From Actinomycetota bacterium (GTDB taxonomy: Bacteria; Actinomycetota; Nitriliruptoria; Nitriliruptorales; JAHWKO01), in assembly GCA_019347855.1 (NCBI GenBank), contig JAHWKO010000014.1, forward strand, positions 1 to 36,022: DNA of 36,022 nt. Direction: 5' to 3'. The notes beneath the pieces were generated by a model. It saw only the letters and a list, made by a program, of their open reading frames with translations. It was not told the origin of the DNA and ran no database searches. Numbering within the stretch: the stretch's first letter is position 1; every line of letters begins with the position of its first letter. Shown here piece after piece: positions 1 through 8,650 of this stretch. The position numbers and the translations under genes were made by a program.

Positions 1-883
1 CCAGGACGGGCCCGGCGATGAACAGCGACGAGTACGCCCCGCTGATCATCCCGACGAAGAGCGCGAGCGCCAGATCCTGCAGCGTCACCGCCCCGAGAGC
101 CTGCGCCCCGATGAACAGCAGCGCCCCGACGGGGAGGCCCGAGGTGATCGTCGTGTTGATCGACCGCCAGAGGACGTCGTTCAGCGACGTGTTCACCGCT
201 TGGGCGTAGGTACGCCGCCCGGGTCCTCCCAGGCGATCGGCGGTCTCGTCGACCCGGTCGAACACGATCACCGTGTCGTAGAGCGAGTACCCCAGGATCG
301 TGAGCAGCGCGATCACCGTCGCCGGCGACACGTTGAACTGGAAGACCGCGTAGATCCCGGCGGTCAAGGCGAGGTCGTGCACGAGCGCGACCAGCGCTGC
401 CAGCGACATCTTGAACTCGAGGCGGACCGAGATGTAGGCGACGACGATCACGAGGAAGACGACCAGAGCTTCGAGCATCTTCCTCGAGATGCGGTCCCCC
501 CAGGTGGGGCCCACGAACCCGACCTCGACGTTCGTGGCCTCCCCCACCTCCGACAGGGCGTCGGCGACGGCCGTCTCGGCCTCGGAAGCGGGCTCGATGG
601 GACGCGTCTGGACGATCGCCCCGGTGACGTCGTCCCCCTCGGTGATGAGCTGGGCACGTGGGTCCTGGGCACCAGCGTCGCTCGCCGCGGTCTCGAGGGC
701 ATCCGAGGTGACGGAGTCGTTGCCGATCCCGGCGACCGTGAACGACGACCCACCCCGGAAGTCGATCGACAGGTTGAGACCCTGGATGAGGAGCGCGAGC
801 GTCGAGATGACGACCAGCGCCCCCGACACCGCGAACCACACGTTGCGCCGGCCGATGAAGTCGAACGCGAGGTGACGCTTCAA
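1..883 (-). CDS. secF: Protein translocase subunit SecF (3' end cut by window edge)
   Basis: SecF pairs with SecD in the membrane and uses the proton gradient to help pull exported proteins across after SecA/SecYEG translocation. The visible 294 codons begin MKRHLAFDFIGRRN, followed by a first membrane segment and the periplasmic motif DFRGG near residue 45. After the periplasmic domain come several hydrophobic segments, including LTILGYSLYDTVIVFDRVDE, the SecF counterpart of the conserved D4 motif. The protein runs off the window at its last membrane segments. The start is a TTG at 881-883 that overlaps the secD stop in a TTGA junction, with GGGAGG just upstream inside secD, so translation is probably coupled. 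No other start with a good ribosome site is near. Confidence is high for identity; the C-terminus is unknown. Confidence 0.95.
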   Translation of the reverse strand, partial: MKRHLAFDFIGRRNVWFAVSGALVVISTLALLIQGLNLSIDFRGGSSFTVAGIGNDSVTSDALETAASDAGAQDPRAQLITEGDDVTGAIVQTRPIEPASEAETAVADALSEVGEATNVEVGFVGPTWGDRISRKMLEALVVFLVIVVAYISVRLEFKMSLAALVALVHDLALTAGIYAVFQFNVSPATVIALLTILGYSLYDTVIVFDRVDETADRLGGPGRRTYAQAVNTSLNDVLWRSINTTITSGLPVGALLFIGAQALGAVTLQDLALALFVGMISGAYSSLFIAGPVL

Positions 884-2571
884 AGGGTTCCTCCCGCAGC
901 CTCGGTCGTGACCCGTGCACTGCGCCTCGTGAGCAGCCGCGTGTTGCCCAGGAGCTGCACGGCGGGGCGCGTGTAGAAGTACAGGATGAGCAGGTCCAGC
1001 ACGGTCGACAAGCCCAACGTGAACGCGAACCCACGGACGGGCCCGACGGCGAGGAAGTACAGCACGATCGCCGCCGCGATCGTGACCGTGTTCCCGGTCA
1101 GGTTCGTCCGGAACGCCGGCTTGAAGGCGCGCACGACCGAGGTCCGCACCGTCTTGCCCGTCTCGAGCTCGTCGCGGATCCGTTCGAAGTACAGGATCGA
1201 CGAGTCCGCCGCGATCCCGATCGACACGATGATGCCCGCGATGCCGGCGAGCGTCAGGGCGAACCCGACCTCACCGAGCAGCGTGATCAACCCGAGGATG
1301 ATGACGCCGAACGTCGCGAGTCCCCCGACGGCCAGGGCCCCCAACCACCGGTAGAAGAACGTCAGCCAGAGCGCCACCAACCCGAGGCCGAGGAGGCCGG
1401 CGATGATCCCGGCGCGCAGCGACTGTGCCCCGAGGGTCGGCGACACGTTGAAGAAGGTGGACGGCTCGAGCGTGATCGGCAGGGCACCCGTCTTGAGGAC
1501 GAGCGCGAGATCGCGTGCCTCCTCCTCCTGGCCACCCACCGTGATGGTCGCGGACCCGCCGGTGATGCCCACCCCGCACTGGACGTCGGGGTTCATCGAG
1601 GGGGCGGATTCGACGCGCTGGTCGAGGACGATCGCGAGGCGGCCCCCTCCCGGCTGGCCCTGGTCGCGCTCGCAGGCGAGCTGACCGCTGATCTCGGCGA
1701 ACCCCTGACCGCCCTCGCCCGTCAGATCGAGCTGGACGACCCAGTTGTTGGTCACCCCGCCCTGCGAGGTCTGCTCGGGCGTGGCGACGGCGTCGTCGAT
1801 CGCCTCGCCGGTCAACGGCGACGGCCCGACCTCGTACAGCGGGGGTGCCTCGTCGGATTCGTCCACACCGGCCGTCGTGGGGTCGTCCCGCGCGCTGCCG
1901 CACACGATCAACGCCTGATCGTCCTCGGCCGCGGAGCCAGGCGCGACGGGGACCGCCTCGGGCTCCGGCTCCTCCACGGTGGGCGGGCTCTCGCCTTCGC
2001 CGACGGTGGGGGCGGGCGACGGCGCCTCGGTGGGCTCCTCGCCCGACGCGGTCACCTGTTCGGTCGGGGCCGGGGATGCGTCGTCGGGGCCGGCAGTTGG
2101 AGAGGTCTCGTCGCCGGGAGCGGTCGCTGTGGGCGACGGTGAGGGCGCTGCCGTTGAGACCTCGCCGCCGCAGTCCAGCCCGATCTCCTGGTAGCGCGGA
2201 TCGCTCGGCGGTATGACGCCACGGACGGGACGGAACGTGAGCTTCGCGGTCCGACCGATGACCTCCAGCGCCCGCTCCCGGTCCTCGAGGCCAGGCAGCT
2301 GCACGAGGACGTCGTCGCCCTGGCGCTGGATCTCCGGTTCCGCGATGCCCAGCGCGTCGACGCGACTGCGGATGATCTCGATCGTCCGGTTCAGGACCTC
2401 GTCGTTGACCTCCTCGCCCTCGGCGACCTCGGGTGTGAGGATCACGCTGATCCCCCCACGGAGGTCCAGGCCGAAGCTCGGCCGGGCGTCGAACCCGGCC
2501 ATCCAACCGAGCAGCACCGCGACCACGGTGACGGCCGCGACCAGCGACGAGACGAGACGAGACCTGTTCAC
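880..2571 (-). CDS. secD: Protein translocase subunit SecD with a Pro/Ser/Thr/Glu-rich insert
   Basis: SecD is the larger half of the SecDF proton-driven export motor. The 563-residue protein has an N-terminal membrane segment (about 7-25), the conserved FGLDLRGG motif at 33-40, the first periplasmic domain, and a C-terminal five-helix membrane domain with TLAGIAGIIVSIGIAADSS as the D4-like motif and the downstream FERI. Residues about 140-216 are a low-complexity run rich in Pro, Ser, Thr, Ala and Glu inserted in the periplasmic region; the rest aligns with the family by eye. The start is GTG at 2569-2571, 13 nt after the HD gene stop, so it is co-transcribed with yajC and the HD gene. The stop overlaps secF by 4 nt. 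Identity is near certain; the insert looks like a flexible extracytoplasmic spacer. Confidence 0.96.
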   Translation of the reverse strand: MNRSRLVSSLVAAVTVVAVLLGWMAGFDARPSFGLDLRGGISVILTPEVAEGEEVNDEVLNRTIEIIRSRVDALGIAEPEIQRQGDDVLVQLPGLEDRERALEVIGRTAKLTFRPVRGVIPPSDPRYQEIGLDCGGEVSTAAPSPSPTATAPGDETSPTAGPDDASPAPTEQVTASGEEPTEAPSPAPTVGEGESPPTVEEPEPEAVPVAPGSAAEDDQALIVCGSARDDPTTAGVDESDEAPPLYEVGPSPLTGEAIDDAVATPEQTSQGGVTNNWVVQLDLTGEGGQGFAEISGQLACERDQGQPGGGRLAIVLDQRVESAPSMNPDVQCGVGITGGSATITVGGQEEEARDLALVLKTGALPITLEPSTFFNVSPTLGAQSLRAGIIAGLLGLGLVALWLTFFYRWLGALAVGGLATFGVIILGLITLLGEVGFALTLAGIAGIIVSIGIAADSSILYFERIRDELETGKTVRTSVVRAFKPAFRTNLTGNTVTIAAAIVLYFLAVGPVRGFAFTLGLSTVLDLLILYFYTRPAVQLLGNTRLLTRRSARVTTEAAGGTL

Positions 2572-2584
2572 GCGGGGAACCCTC

Positions 2585-3436
2585 TCAGCCCAGCGGGGTG
2601 TCGTTGGCGACGATGCGGAAGGTACAGCCGAGCGTCCGAGCGGCTCGACGGCACAGGATCATGCGGTCGAGGAAGATCTCGAAGTACTCCAGCAGCCCGC
2701 TGATCGTCGTGTCCAGCTCCAGCTCGAGCGTGATGGTGGCAGACTCCGCGTCGACCCGCAGGAACGAGTGCGTGACCGCGTAGTTGACGCGGTCGTGGAT
2801 GTCGAAGCTCGTGTCCGCCTTGTCGCGGACGCGGCTGCGGTGGACATCGGACTTGTCGGCCAGGATCACCGCAGCCGCGACCGGTCCCACGCTGGTGCCG
2901 TAGCGCTCCTCGTGGTTGCCCACGGCCGATACGACGATCCCGGTGCGGTACGGGTCGACCCCGACCCGCTGCAGCGCGTCGTGCGCGATCCAGGCGGAGG
3001 ACAGCCCGTGGTTGGCTCGGCTCACGACGTTGCCCACGTCGTGCAGGTACCCGGCGAGCGCCGCGAGCTCGCAGATGTCGGGATCCTGGCCGAGGTGCTT
3101 CAGGACGTTGTGGGCGATCCGGCCGACCAGGCTCGCGTGCCGGAACCCGTGCTCCGTGTAGCCCTGCACGGCCATGAACTGGTCGGCGAGCTTGATGAAC
3201 GCCGTGACGGTCGGGTCCTCCTCGATCCGCTCGAGGAGGGCAACGTCGGCGCCGGTGCGACGCTCCGCCTCGGCGCCGTACTCCTCGGCCTCACGGACGG
3301 CCTCGTCCGCGTCCACCCCTCGCAACAGCGCCAGCTCCGGAGCCTCACGGATATGGGCCGCAGGGTCGTCCCCCAGATCCTCTGCCCTGGTGTCGCGAGG
3401 TGCTCCAACGGTGGCGGACTCGGCCGGGTCGCTCAC
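2585..3436 (-). CDS. HD-domain metal-dependent phosphohydrolase
   Basis: A 283-residue soluble protein with an HD-superfamily core: GFRH with H100, the doublet H132-D133 in YLHDVGN, H143 in the following helix, a histidine at 175 (GNHEER) and D194 in ILADKSD. This is the usual layout of metal ligands for phosphohydrolases acting on nucleotides or phosphorylated metabolites; the substrate cannot be told. Residues 1-75 are an acidic, Ala/Glu-rich lead-in and the last 70 form an alpha/beta tail with no domain I recognise. No membrane segment or signal is seen. It lies between yajC (37 nt upstream) and secD (13 nt downstream), where M. tuberculosis has nothing, so it is very likely co-transcribed with the export genes. 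The GTG start has only a weak ribosome site. Confidence 0.8.
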   Translation of the reverse strand: MSDPAESATVGAPRDTRAEDLGDDPAAHIREAPELALLRGVDADEAVREAEEYGAEAERRTGADVALLERIEEDPTVTAFIKLADQFMAVQGYTEHGFRHASLVGRIAHNVLKHLGQDPDICELAALAGYLHDVGNVVSRANHGLSSAWIAHDALQRVGVDPYRTGIVVSAVGNHEERYGTSVGPVAAAVILADKSDVHRSRVRDKADTSFDIHDRVNYAVTHSFLRVDAESATITLELELDTTISGLLEYFEIFLDRMILCRRAARTLGCTFRIVANDTPLG

Positions 3437-3473
3437 CGACGCGCCCCCGTCGGGTACACCCGTGTTGAGTCGC

Positions 3474-3764
3474 TCACTGGCTCTGGGACTCGGACTGGCT
3501 CTGGGCGTCGTACGACACGTTGCGCGAGATCGACGACTTCTGGAACCGCAGGACGACGTCGTCGGTGACCTCGAGGTCCACGACCTCCTCGGTCAGTGCC
3601 TGGATCCGACCGTGGAGTCCGCCGATCGTGATGACGTCGTCACCACGGTTCAGCGACGAGATCATCTCCTCCTGCTCCTTCTGCCGCTTGCGTTGTGGCC
3701 GGATGAGGAGGAAGTACATCAGGCCGATGAAGACGGCGAACACGACGAGACTGCCGACATCCAT
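3474..3764 (-). CDS. yajC: Preprotein translocase accessory subunit YajC
   Basis: YajC is a small single-pass membrane protein that associates with SecDF. The 96-residue protein opens MDVGSLVVFAVFIGLMYFLL, a membrane helix, followed at once by the family hallmark IRPQRKRQKEQ and the conserved small domain containing GDDVITIGGLHG and a beta-rich end. The C-terminal tail is a short Ser/Gln run (SESQSQ). A longer reading frame begins 23 codons earlier, but the ATG at 3762-3764 is preceded by GGAGG at a suitable distance and places the membrane helix at the N-terminus as in the family, so I chose it. It is the first gene of the yajC-HD-secD-secF run and starts about 120 nt after the ruvB stop. 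Confidence 0.93.
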   Translation of the reverse strand: MDVGSLVVFAVFIGLMYFLLIRPQRKRQKEQEEMISSLNRGDDVITIGGLHGRIQALTEEVVDLEVTDDVVLRFQKSSISRNVSYDAQSQSESQSQ

Positions 3765-3852
3765 GACGGGGGTTGCCTCCGGTCGACGGGACGTCGCGGC
3801 GCGGCCGGGACCCAGGGAACGTGCCGGGGTCACACGGGGTGGCTCGCGACAA

Positions 3853-3873
3853 CGCCCGCCGACGGGGCGGGCG
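3853..3873 (-). terminator. GC-rich hairpin after ruvB
   Basis: Perfect 8-bp inverted repeat, CGCCCGCC at 3853-3860 and GGCGGGCG at 3866-3873, with a 5-nt loop. It lies 10 nt past the ruvB stop and about 90 nt before yajC. There is no clear U-tract on the minus-strand side (only GTTGTC), so it is a likely but non-canonical transcription end. Confidence 0.5.
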
Positions 3874-3883
3874 CGGGGTCATC

Positions 3884-4927
3884 CTAGCCCTGTGATGCAC
3901 CGCCGTCGAAGAGCGACGGCTCCTCGGACGATGTCGGGACCTGCGCCCCGATGTGCGCGTGCGCCGGGCCCGATGCCACCCGTCCGCGGGGGGTCCGCTT
4001 GATCAGGCCCTGCTGGATCAGGAAGGGTTCGACCACGTCCTCGATCGTGTCCGTCTCCTCGCCCACCGCCGTCGCGAGGGTCGCCAGACCGACGGGACCG
4101 CCACCGAATCGGTGGACGATCGCTTCGAGCACCCGACGGTCGAGCCGGTCCAGACCCAGCTCGTCGACCTCGAAGATCTCGAGCGCGGTCGCCGCGACGG
4201 TCCGATCGACCCGGTCGTCGGCCTCGACCTGGGCGTAGTCCCGGACACGGCGCAGCAGCCGGTTCGCGATGCGGGGGGTCCCACGCGACCGCCTCGCGAT
4301 CTCCCGGGATCCGGGTTCGTCGATCGTGATGCCGAGCAGATCGGCCGAGCGCCCGACGATCCGCTCGAGGTCGTCGGCGTCGTAGAACTCGAGGTGGGCG
4401 GCGAACCCGAACCGGTCCCGTAACGGCGAGGTCATCAGCCCGGTGCGGGTGGTGGCGCCCACGAGGGTGAACCGCGGGAGGTCCAACCGGATCGACCTGG
4501 CGGCCGGCCCCTTGCCCACGACGATGTCGATCTGGAAGTCCTCCATCGCCGGGTAGAGGACCTCCTCGACCTGTCTGGGTAGCCGGTGGATCTCGTCGAC
4601 GAACAGGACGTCGCCCGGCTCGAGGTTGGTGAGGATGGCCGCGAGATCGCCCGGGCGTTCCAGCGCGGGTCCCGAGGTCCCGCGCAGCTGCGTGTCGAGC
4701 TCGGTCGCGATGATGTGGGCCAGCGACGTCTTGCCGAGCCCGGGGGGGCCGGACAGGAGCATGTGGTCAGCGGGTTGACCGCGCCCCAGGGCCCCCTGCA
4801 GCACCAGCTCCAGCTGCCGCTTGATGCGGTCCTGGCCGACGAACTCCGACAGGCGCCGTGGACGCAGGGACGCTTCGAAGCGGTCCTCACCTGGCAGCAC
4901 CCGCAGGTCCCTGATGTCCTCGGTCAT
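3884..4927 (-). CDS. ruvB: Holliday junction branch migration helicase RuvB
   Basis: RuvB is the hexameric AAA+ ATPase that drives branch migration of Holliday junctions with RuvA. The 347-residue protein has the standard length, Walker [10 protein letters not shown] at 60-68, Walker [11 protein letters not shown] at 107-116 and sensor 1 GATTRTGL further on. The winged-helix C-terminus contains the typical [13 protein letters not shown] and [15 protein letters not shown] and ends in a short acidic/Gly tail. The ATG overlaps the ruvA stop as ATGA, so it is translationally coupled and last in the ruvC-ruvA-ruvB operon. Regulation is probably SOS through the box at 6176-6187. Nothing unusual is seen. 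Confidence 0.98.
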   Translation of the reverse strand: MTEDIRDLRVLPGEDRFEASLRPRRLSEFVGQDRIKRQLELVLQGALGRGQPADHMLLSGPPGLGKTSLAHIIATELDTQLRGTSGPALERPGDLAAILTNLEPGDVLFVDEIHRLPRQVEEVLYPAMEDFQIDIVVGKGPAARSIRLDLPRFTLVGATTRTGLMTSPLRDRFGFAAHLEFYDADDLERIVGRSADLLGITIDEPGSREIARRSRGTPRIANRLLRRVRDYAQVEADDRVDRTVAATALEIFEVDELGLDRLDRRVLEAIVHRFGGGPVGLATLATAVGEETDTIEDVVEPFLIQQGLIKRTPRGRVASGPAHAHIGAQVPTSSEEPSLFDGGASQG

Positions 4928-5535
4928 GAACCGGCCATCGCCAACGACCGCAGGGCGGTGCGGAGCATCTCGCTCACGTCACCGTCGTCCGCGAGCCGTT
5001 CGACCGCGCGCTGGGCCTCGGCGTTCGAGTAGCCGAGCTCGAGCAGCGCCAGGCGGACCTCACCGAGGTTCGACGAGGACGTGTCGCCGCCCACCACGGA
5101 CAGATCCACGCCGGTGGTCACCGTCGCCAGCTTGTCCTTGAGCTCGAGCACGAGCCGTTGCGCGCTCTTCTTGCCGATGCCGGGCACCACGGTCAGCGCG
5201 TCCACGTCGCCGTCGCCGACGGCGCGCCGCAGGCTCTCGGGCGCGAGCGTCCCGAGGATCGCCTGCCCGAGCTTCGGACCCACCCCCGAGACCGTGATGA
5301 GGAGCTCGAAGAGGTCCCTCGTGTCGACCGACGGGAACCCGTACAGGTCCATCGCGTCCTCCCGGACCTGCATCGACGTGTGGACCTCGACCTCGTCGCC
5401 GTCCGGGACAATCCGGCCGGCGAGCCCGGCGGGGACCGTGACGCGGTAGCCGACGCCACCGGTCTCGACGACCAGCTCGATCGCGTCGCCCGTCGATCGT
5501 CGGCTCACGAGGCGGCCGCGGAGCAACGCGATCAC
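4924..5535 (-). CDS. ruvA: Holliday junction binding protein RuvA
   Basis: RuvA binds four-way junctions as a tetramer or octamer and loads RuvB. The 203-residue protein starts [12 protein letters not shown], the typical OB-fold N-terminus, carries two helix-hairpin-helix motifs ([17 protein letters not shown] and [19 protein letters not shown]), an acidic linker, and the C-terminal three-helix domain ([16 protein letters not shown]) that contacts RuvB. The GTG start overlaps the ruvC stop as GTGA, and the stop overlaps ruvB. Length and motif order match the family. Confidence 0.97.
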   Translation of the reverse strand: MIALLRGRLVSRRSTGDAIELVVETGGVGYRVTVPAGLAGRIVPDGDEVEVHTSMQVREDAMDLYGFPSVDTRDLFELLITVSGVGPKLGQAILGTLAPESLRRAVGDGDVDALTVVPGIGKKSAQRLVLELKDKLATVTTGVDLSVVGGDTSSSNLGEVRLALLELGYSNAEAQRAVERLADDGDVSEMLRTALRSLAMAGS

Positions 5536-6155
5536 GGACGACCTCCGGTGCCGCCAGCCTCACGGACGTGCGGGCGATCCAGCACGGCCTCCCAGCCGCC
5601 TCGGCCGGCCCGGGCGGCATCGGTCGCGGCCTCGGCCAGCTGCGTGGCCGCCGACCCGCCGCCGGTGGCGTCCCGCATGCGTGCGTTCGCCAGGTGGCAG
5701 AGCGCTACCGCGAGCGCATCGGTCGCGTCGACCGGGGTGGGACGCTCCGCCAGCCCGAGTTGTGCCACGACCATCCGGGCCACGGCCTCCTTGTCCGCGC
5801 TGCCGTGTCCCGCGACGGTGAGCTTGACGTCGTTCGGGCTGTAGCTCACGACCTCGACACCAGCCTGGGCGGCCGCGAGCAGGGCGATGCCCGCTGCCTG
5901 ACCCACAGCCATGGCGGTCCGGGCGTTCGCGGAGAACAGGACCCGTTCGCAGGCGAGCACGTCCGGTCGGTGCCGTTCGATCGCCTGTGCGAGCCGGTCG
6001 TGGAGCTCGGCCAGGCGCTGGGCGGTGGGTCGCGAGCTGTCGGTCCGCAGGGCGGTCGCGACGACCGCCGACGGTCGTGAGGGCGGCCCGTCGACCACGC
6101 CGACGCCGCAACGGGTCAGGCCCGGGTCGACACCGAGCACCCGTAGCTCAGCCAT
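5532..6155 (-). CDS. ruvC: Crossover junction endodeoxyribonuclease RuvC
   Basis: RuvC resolves Holliday junctions by symmetric cleavage. The RNase H-like fold shows the four expected acidic residues: D10 in VLGVDPGLTRCG, E70 in LACERVLFS, and D143 and D146 in DATDALAVALCH. The protein is 207 residues, slightly longer than the usual 160-180 because of a 40-residue Ala/Gly/Arg-rich C-terminal tail after residue 165, as in many actinobacteria. The ATG at 6153-6155 has an AGAGGGG ribosome site. It is the first gene of the ruvCAB operon and sits 20 nt downstream of a LexA-type palindrome that overlaps the predicted transcription start. Confidence 0.96.
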   Translation of the reverse strand: MAELRVLGVDPGLTRCGVGVVDGPPSRPSAVVATALRTDSSRPTAQRLAELHDRLAQAIERHRPDVLACERVLFSANARTAMAVGQAAGIALLAAAQAGVEVVSYSPNDVKLTVAGHGSADKEAVARMVVAQLGLAERPTPVDATDALAVALCHLANARMRDATGGGSAATQLAEAATDAARAGRGGWEAVLDRPHVREAGGTGGRP

Positions 6156-6175
6156 CGGAACCCCTCTGCTCGTCC

Positions 6176-6187
6176 GAACAGGTGTTC
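6176..6187. promoter_or_regulatory. LexA (SOS) box in front of ruvC
   Basis: The palindrome GAACAGGTGTTC has the form GAAC-N4-GTTC; read on the minus strand with flanks it is TGAACACCTGTTCG, one mismatch from the Gram-positive/actinobacterial SOS box CGAAC-N4-GTTCG. It lies 20 nt upstream of the ruvC start and just downstream of the -10 candidate at 6192-6197, so a bound repressor would cover the transcription start. ruvCAB is a known LexA target in other bacteria, which supports the call. Confidence 0.75.
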
Positions 6188-6191
6188 ACCG

Positions 6192-6197
6192 ACGGTA
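6192..6197 (-). promoter_or_regulatory. Candidate -10 element for ruvCAB
   Basis: TACCGT on the minus strand fits TANNNT. The start point would fall near 6185, within the LexA-type palindrome, leaving a leader of about 30 nt before ruvC. No good -35 is visible (TACGCG at a 17-nt spacing). Confidence 0.45.
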
Positions 6198-6227
6198 GCA
6201 GCGACCGCCCCCGACGCGTAGGAACCG

Positions 6228-6983
6228 CTACTCGGTGGCGAGCTCCTGCATCAGGTCGTCAGGGATGTCCTCGTTGGAGAACACCTCCTGGACGTCGTCG
6301 TTGTCCTCGATCGCGTCCAGGAGCCGCAGCAGCCGGCGGGCCTCGTCGCGCTCGGTCACCGGCACGGCGGTCGACGGCACCATCGTGGACCCGGACTCCT
6401 TCACCGAGAGCCCGCCGTCCTCCAGGGCCGACCTCAGGTCCTGGACGTCCGACGGGTCGCACCACGCGACGATGCGGTCGTCGTCGATCTCCACGTCCTC
6501 GAGTCCGGCGTCCAGACCGGCGGTGAGCACGTCGTCCTCGTTCGCACCGTCCGCGGGCAGGATCACCTGGCCCCGCCGGCTGAACAGGTACGACACGGAT
6601 CCGGGCTCCGCGAGGTTGCCGCCGTTCTTCGTGAAGATGCTGCGGACGTCCGCCGCGGTGCGGTTGCGGTTGTCGGTGAGGCAGTCCACCAGGATCGCGA
6701 CTCCGCTGGGTCCGTAGCCCTCGTACTGGACCGTCTCGTAGTTGACGCCCTCCATGTCGCCGGCGCCCCGTTTGAGCGCCCGCTCGATCGTGTCCTTGGG
6801 GACGTCGTTGTCCTTCGCACGCTGGATCGCGTCAGCGAGCGTCGGGTTGAAATCGGGGTCCGCGTGCCCTTCCCGGGCAGCGACCTGGATCGCTCGGGCC
6901 ATCCGGGCGAAGAGCTTGCCGCGTTTGGCGTCGGCAGCGCCCTTCTTGCGCTTGATCGTGGACCACTTGGAGTGACCGGACAC
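6228..6983 (-). CDS. yebC: YebC/PmpR family transcription or translation regulator
   Basis: A 251-residue member of the YebC/TACO1 family, which binds DNA in some bacteria (PmpR) and has been linked to translation of difficult sequences in others. The N-terminus SGHSKWSTIKRKKGAADAKR is the family signature; RAKDNDVPKDTIERALKRG and YEGYGPSGVAILVDCLTDN are the other hallmark blocks. The C-terminal domain is acidic and ends in ELATE. A longer frame extends 15 codons upstream, but GTG at 6981-6983 places SGHSKW at residue 2, as in the family, and is preceded by GGGAGGTGGG, so it is chosen. yebC next to ruvC is a widespread arrangement. Confidence 0.93.
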   Translation of the reverse strand: MSGHSKWSTIKRKKGAADAKRGKLFARMARAIQVAAREGHADPDFNPTLADAIQRAKDNDVPKDTIERALKRGAGDMEGVNYETVQYEGYGPSGVAILVDCLTDNRNRTAADVRSIFTKNGGNLAEPGSVSYLFSRRGQVILPADGANEDDVLTAGLDAGLEDVEIDDDRIVAWCDPSDVQDLRSALEDGGLSVKESGSTMVPSTAVPVTERDEARRLLRLLDAIEDNDDVQEVFSNEDIPDDLMQELATE

Positions 6984-7027
6984 GTTCGTCCCACCTCCCG
7001 CCCAGGAGCGGTTCGGACGGGTCAGCA

Positions 7028-7033
7028 AGGCTA
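7028..7033 (-). promoter_or_regulatory. Candidate -10 element for yebC, overlapping pdxT stop
   Basis: TAGCCT on the minus strand; its first three bases are the TAG stop codon of pdxT. A start point near 7021 would give a leader of about 38 nt that contains the yebC ribosome site. Weak evidence: no -35 is recognised. Confidence 0.3.
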
Positions 7034-7711
7034 CCGCTCGGCTCCCGGCTCATGGCGTGTTCGGGACGCACGCACCCGCTCGACGAACAGCCGGTGGAGG
7101 CGGTCGTCGTCGGTGAGTTCGGGGTGGAACGCGGCAGCCATCAGCTCACCCTGGACGACGAGGACGGGGTGGCCGTCCACCGTCGCCAGGACCTCGACAT
7201 CATCGTCGACGTCCTCGATCCACGGCGCCCGGATGAAGACCGCGTGGACGGGCCCTCCGTCGACACCGGCGACGTCGAGATCGGCCTCGAACGAGTCCAC
7301 CTGACGGCCGAACGCGTTCCGACGTGTGGTCACGTGCAAGCCACCGATACGGGGCTGCTCACGTGCCTGATCCAGACGGTCCGAGAGCAGGATCATGCCT
7401 GCACAGGTGCCGAACACCGGGACGCCCTCGGTCACGCGGTCGCGCAGCGGCTCGAGCAGCCCAGACAGGTCGAGCAGCCGCCCGATCGTCGTGGACTCCC
7501 CGCCTGGGACGACCAGTCCGTCGAGTCCGCTGAGGTCCTTGGGACGACGCACCCGGACGGCGTGCGCCCCCGATCGGCGCAGCGCCCGCAGGTGCTCCAG
7601 GACGTCACCCTGGACCGCCACGACACCGATCGTGGGGGCGTCCTCGGGCAATCCGGGTTCGGGGTCAGTGGGACCCGCGATCCGTTCCCCGGGGACCCAC
7701 GGCCGTCTCAC
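7031..7711 (-). CDS. pdxT: Pyridoxal 5'-phosphate synthase glutaminase subunit PdxT
   Basis: PdxT hydrolyses glutamine and channels ammonia to PdxS to make pyridoxal 5'-phosphate. It is a class I glutamine amidotransferase: [14 protein letters not shown] at 68-80, the nucleophile C103 in [11 protein letters not shown], and H196/E198 in AAFHPELT complete the triad. It has 226 residues, with about 25 extra at the N-terminus before the core begins at [13 protein letters not shown]. The GTG start overlaps the pdxS stop as GTGA, so the two subunits are coupled; no better internal start was found, which favours the extension being real. Confidence 0.96.
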   Translation of the reverse strand: MRRPWVPGERIAGPTDPEPGLPEDAPTIGVVAVQGDVLEHLRALRRSGAHAVRVRRPKDLSGLDGLVVPGGESTTIGRLLDLSGLLEPLRDRVTEGVPVFGTCAGMILLSDRLDQAREQPRIGGLHVTTRRNAFGRQVDSFEADLDVAGVDGGPVHAVFIRAPWIEDVDDDVEVLATVDGHPVLVVQGELMAAAFHPELTDDDRLHRLFVERVRASRTRHEPGAER

Positions 7712-8607
7712 CAGCCTCGGCGCGCGAGCCGCTCGTTGTCGGGGAGCCCGGCGACGTCCGTACCGCGCATCGCCTCCCCGAGACCACGCGAGACCTTGGC
7801 CACGACCTCGGGGTCGTCGAAGTTCGTCGTCGCCTCGACGATCGCGCGAGCGCGACGCTCCGGCTCGGCGGACTTGAAGATGCCCGACCCGACGAACACA
7901 CCGTCCGAGCCCAGTTGCATCACCAACGCGGCGTCGGCCGGTGTGGCGATCCCCCCTGCGGTGAACAGCACGACGGGCAGGCGTCCCAGCTCAGCGACCT
8001 CCTGGACCAAGGCGACGGGGGCCCCGAGCTGCTTGGCCGCCCCGTACAGCTCGTCCTCGCGGAGGGTCGAGATCCGGCGGATCGCGCCGGTGATCGCCCG
8101 GATGTGCCGGACGGCCTCGACGATGTTGCCGGTCCCGGCCTCTCCCTTCGAGCGGATCATGGCCGCACCTTCCGACAGGCGTCGCAACGCCTCGCCCAGG
8201 TCGGTCGCGCCGCACACGAACGGGACGTCGAACGCCCACTTGTCGATGTGGTGCTCCTCGTCGGCGGGCGTGAGCACCTCGGACTCGTCGACGTAGTCCA
8301 CGCCGAGCGACTCGAGGATCTGCGCCTCTGCGAGGTGCCCGATCCGTGCCTTGGCCATCACCGGGATCGAGACGGCCTCCTTGATGCCCTCGATCATCTC
8401 GGGGTCGGACATGCGCGCGACCCCGCCCTGCGTACGGATGTCGGACGGCACCCGTTCGAGCGCCATGACCGCGACCGCGCCAGCCTCCTCGGCGATCCGG
8501 GCCTCGTGCGGGGTCACGACGTCCATGATGACGCCGCCCTTCAGCATGTCGGCGAGGCCACGCTTCACACGCGTGGTCCCGGTGTCCTGGGAGGTCTGAT
8601 CGGCCAT
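7708..8607 (-). CDS. pdxS: Pyridoxal 5'-phosphate synthase lyase subunit PdxS
   Basis: PdxS condenses ribose 5-phosphate, glyceraldehyde 3-phosphate and ammonia into PLP in the deoxyxylulose-independent route. The 299-residue (beta/alpha)8 barrel is very conserved: [18 protein letters not shown] near 15-32 with D29, K86 in MAKARIGH and K154 in [10 protein letters not shown], the two lysines that hold intermediates, and a phosphate-binding loop FVGSGIFKS. The ATG at 8605-8607 begins [10 protein letters not shown]; the open frame extends 27 codons further up but the extra part is not family-like. A weak GAGG lies upstream. Downstream pdxT overlaps by 4 nt. Confidence 0.97.
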   Translation of the reverse strand: MADQTSQDTGTTRVKRGLADMLKGGVIMDVVTPHEARIAEEAGAVAVMALERVPSDIRTQGGVARMSDPEMIEGIKEAVSIPVMAKARIGHLAEAQILESLGVDYVDESEVLTPADEEHHIDKWAFDVPFVCGATDLGEALRRLSEGAAMIRSKGEAGTGNIVEAVRHIRAITGAIRRISTLREDELYGAAKQLGAPVALVQEVAELGRLPVVLFTAGGIATPADAALVMQLGSDGVFVGSGIFKSAEPERRARAIVEATTNFDDPEVVAKVSRGLGEAMRGTDVAGLPDNERLARRGW

Positions 8608-8644
8608 GGTGTGCCTCGAAGGGGAGCGTGCCGGTGGCCGTTCC

Positions 8645-8650
8645 AGACTA
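8645..8650 (-). promoter_or_regulatory. Candidate -10 element for pdxST, overlapping the preceding stop
   Basis: TAGTCT on the minus strand; the first triplet is the TAG stop of the DUF3048 gene. A start near 8638 would give a leader of about 31 nt to pdxS. No -35 recognised. Confidence 0.28.
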
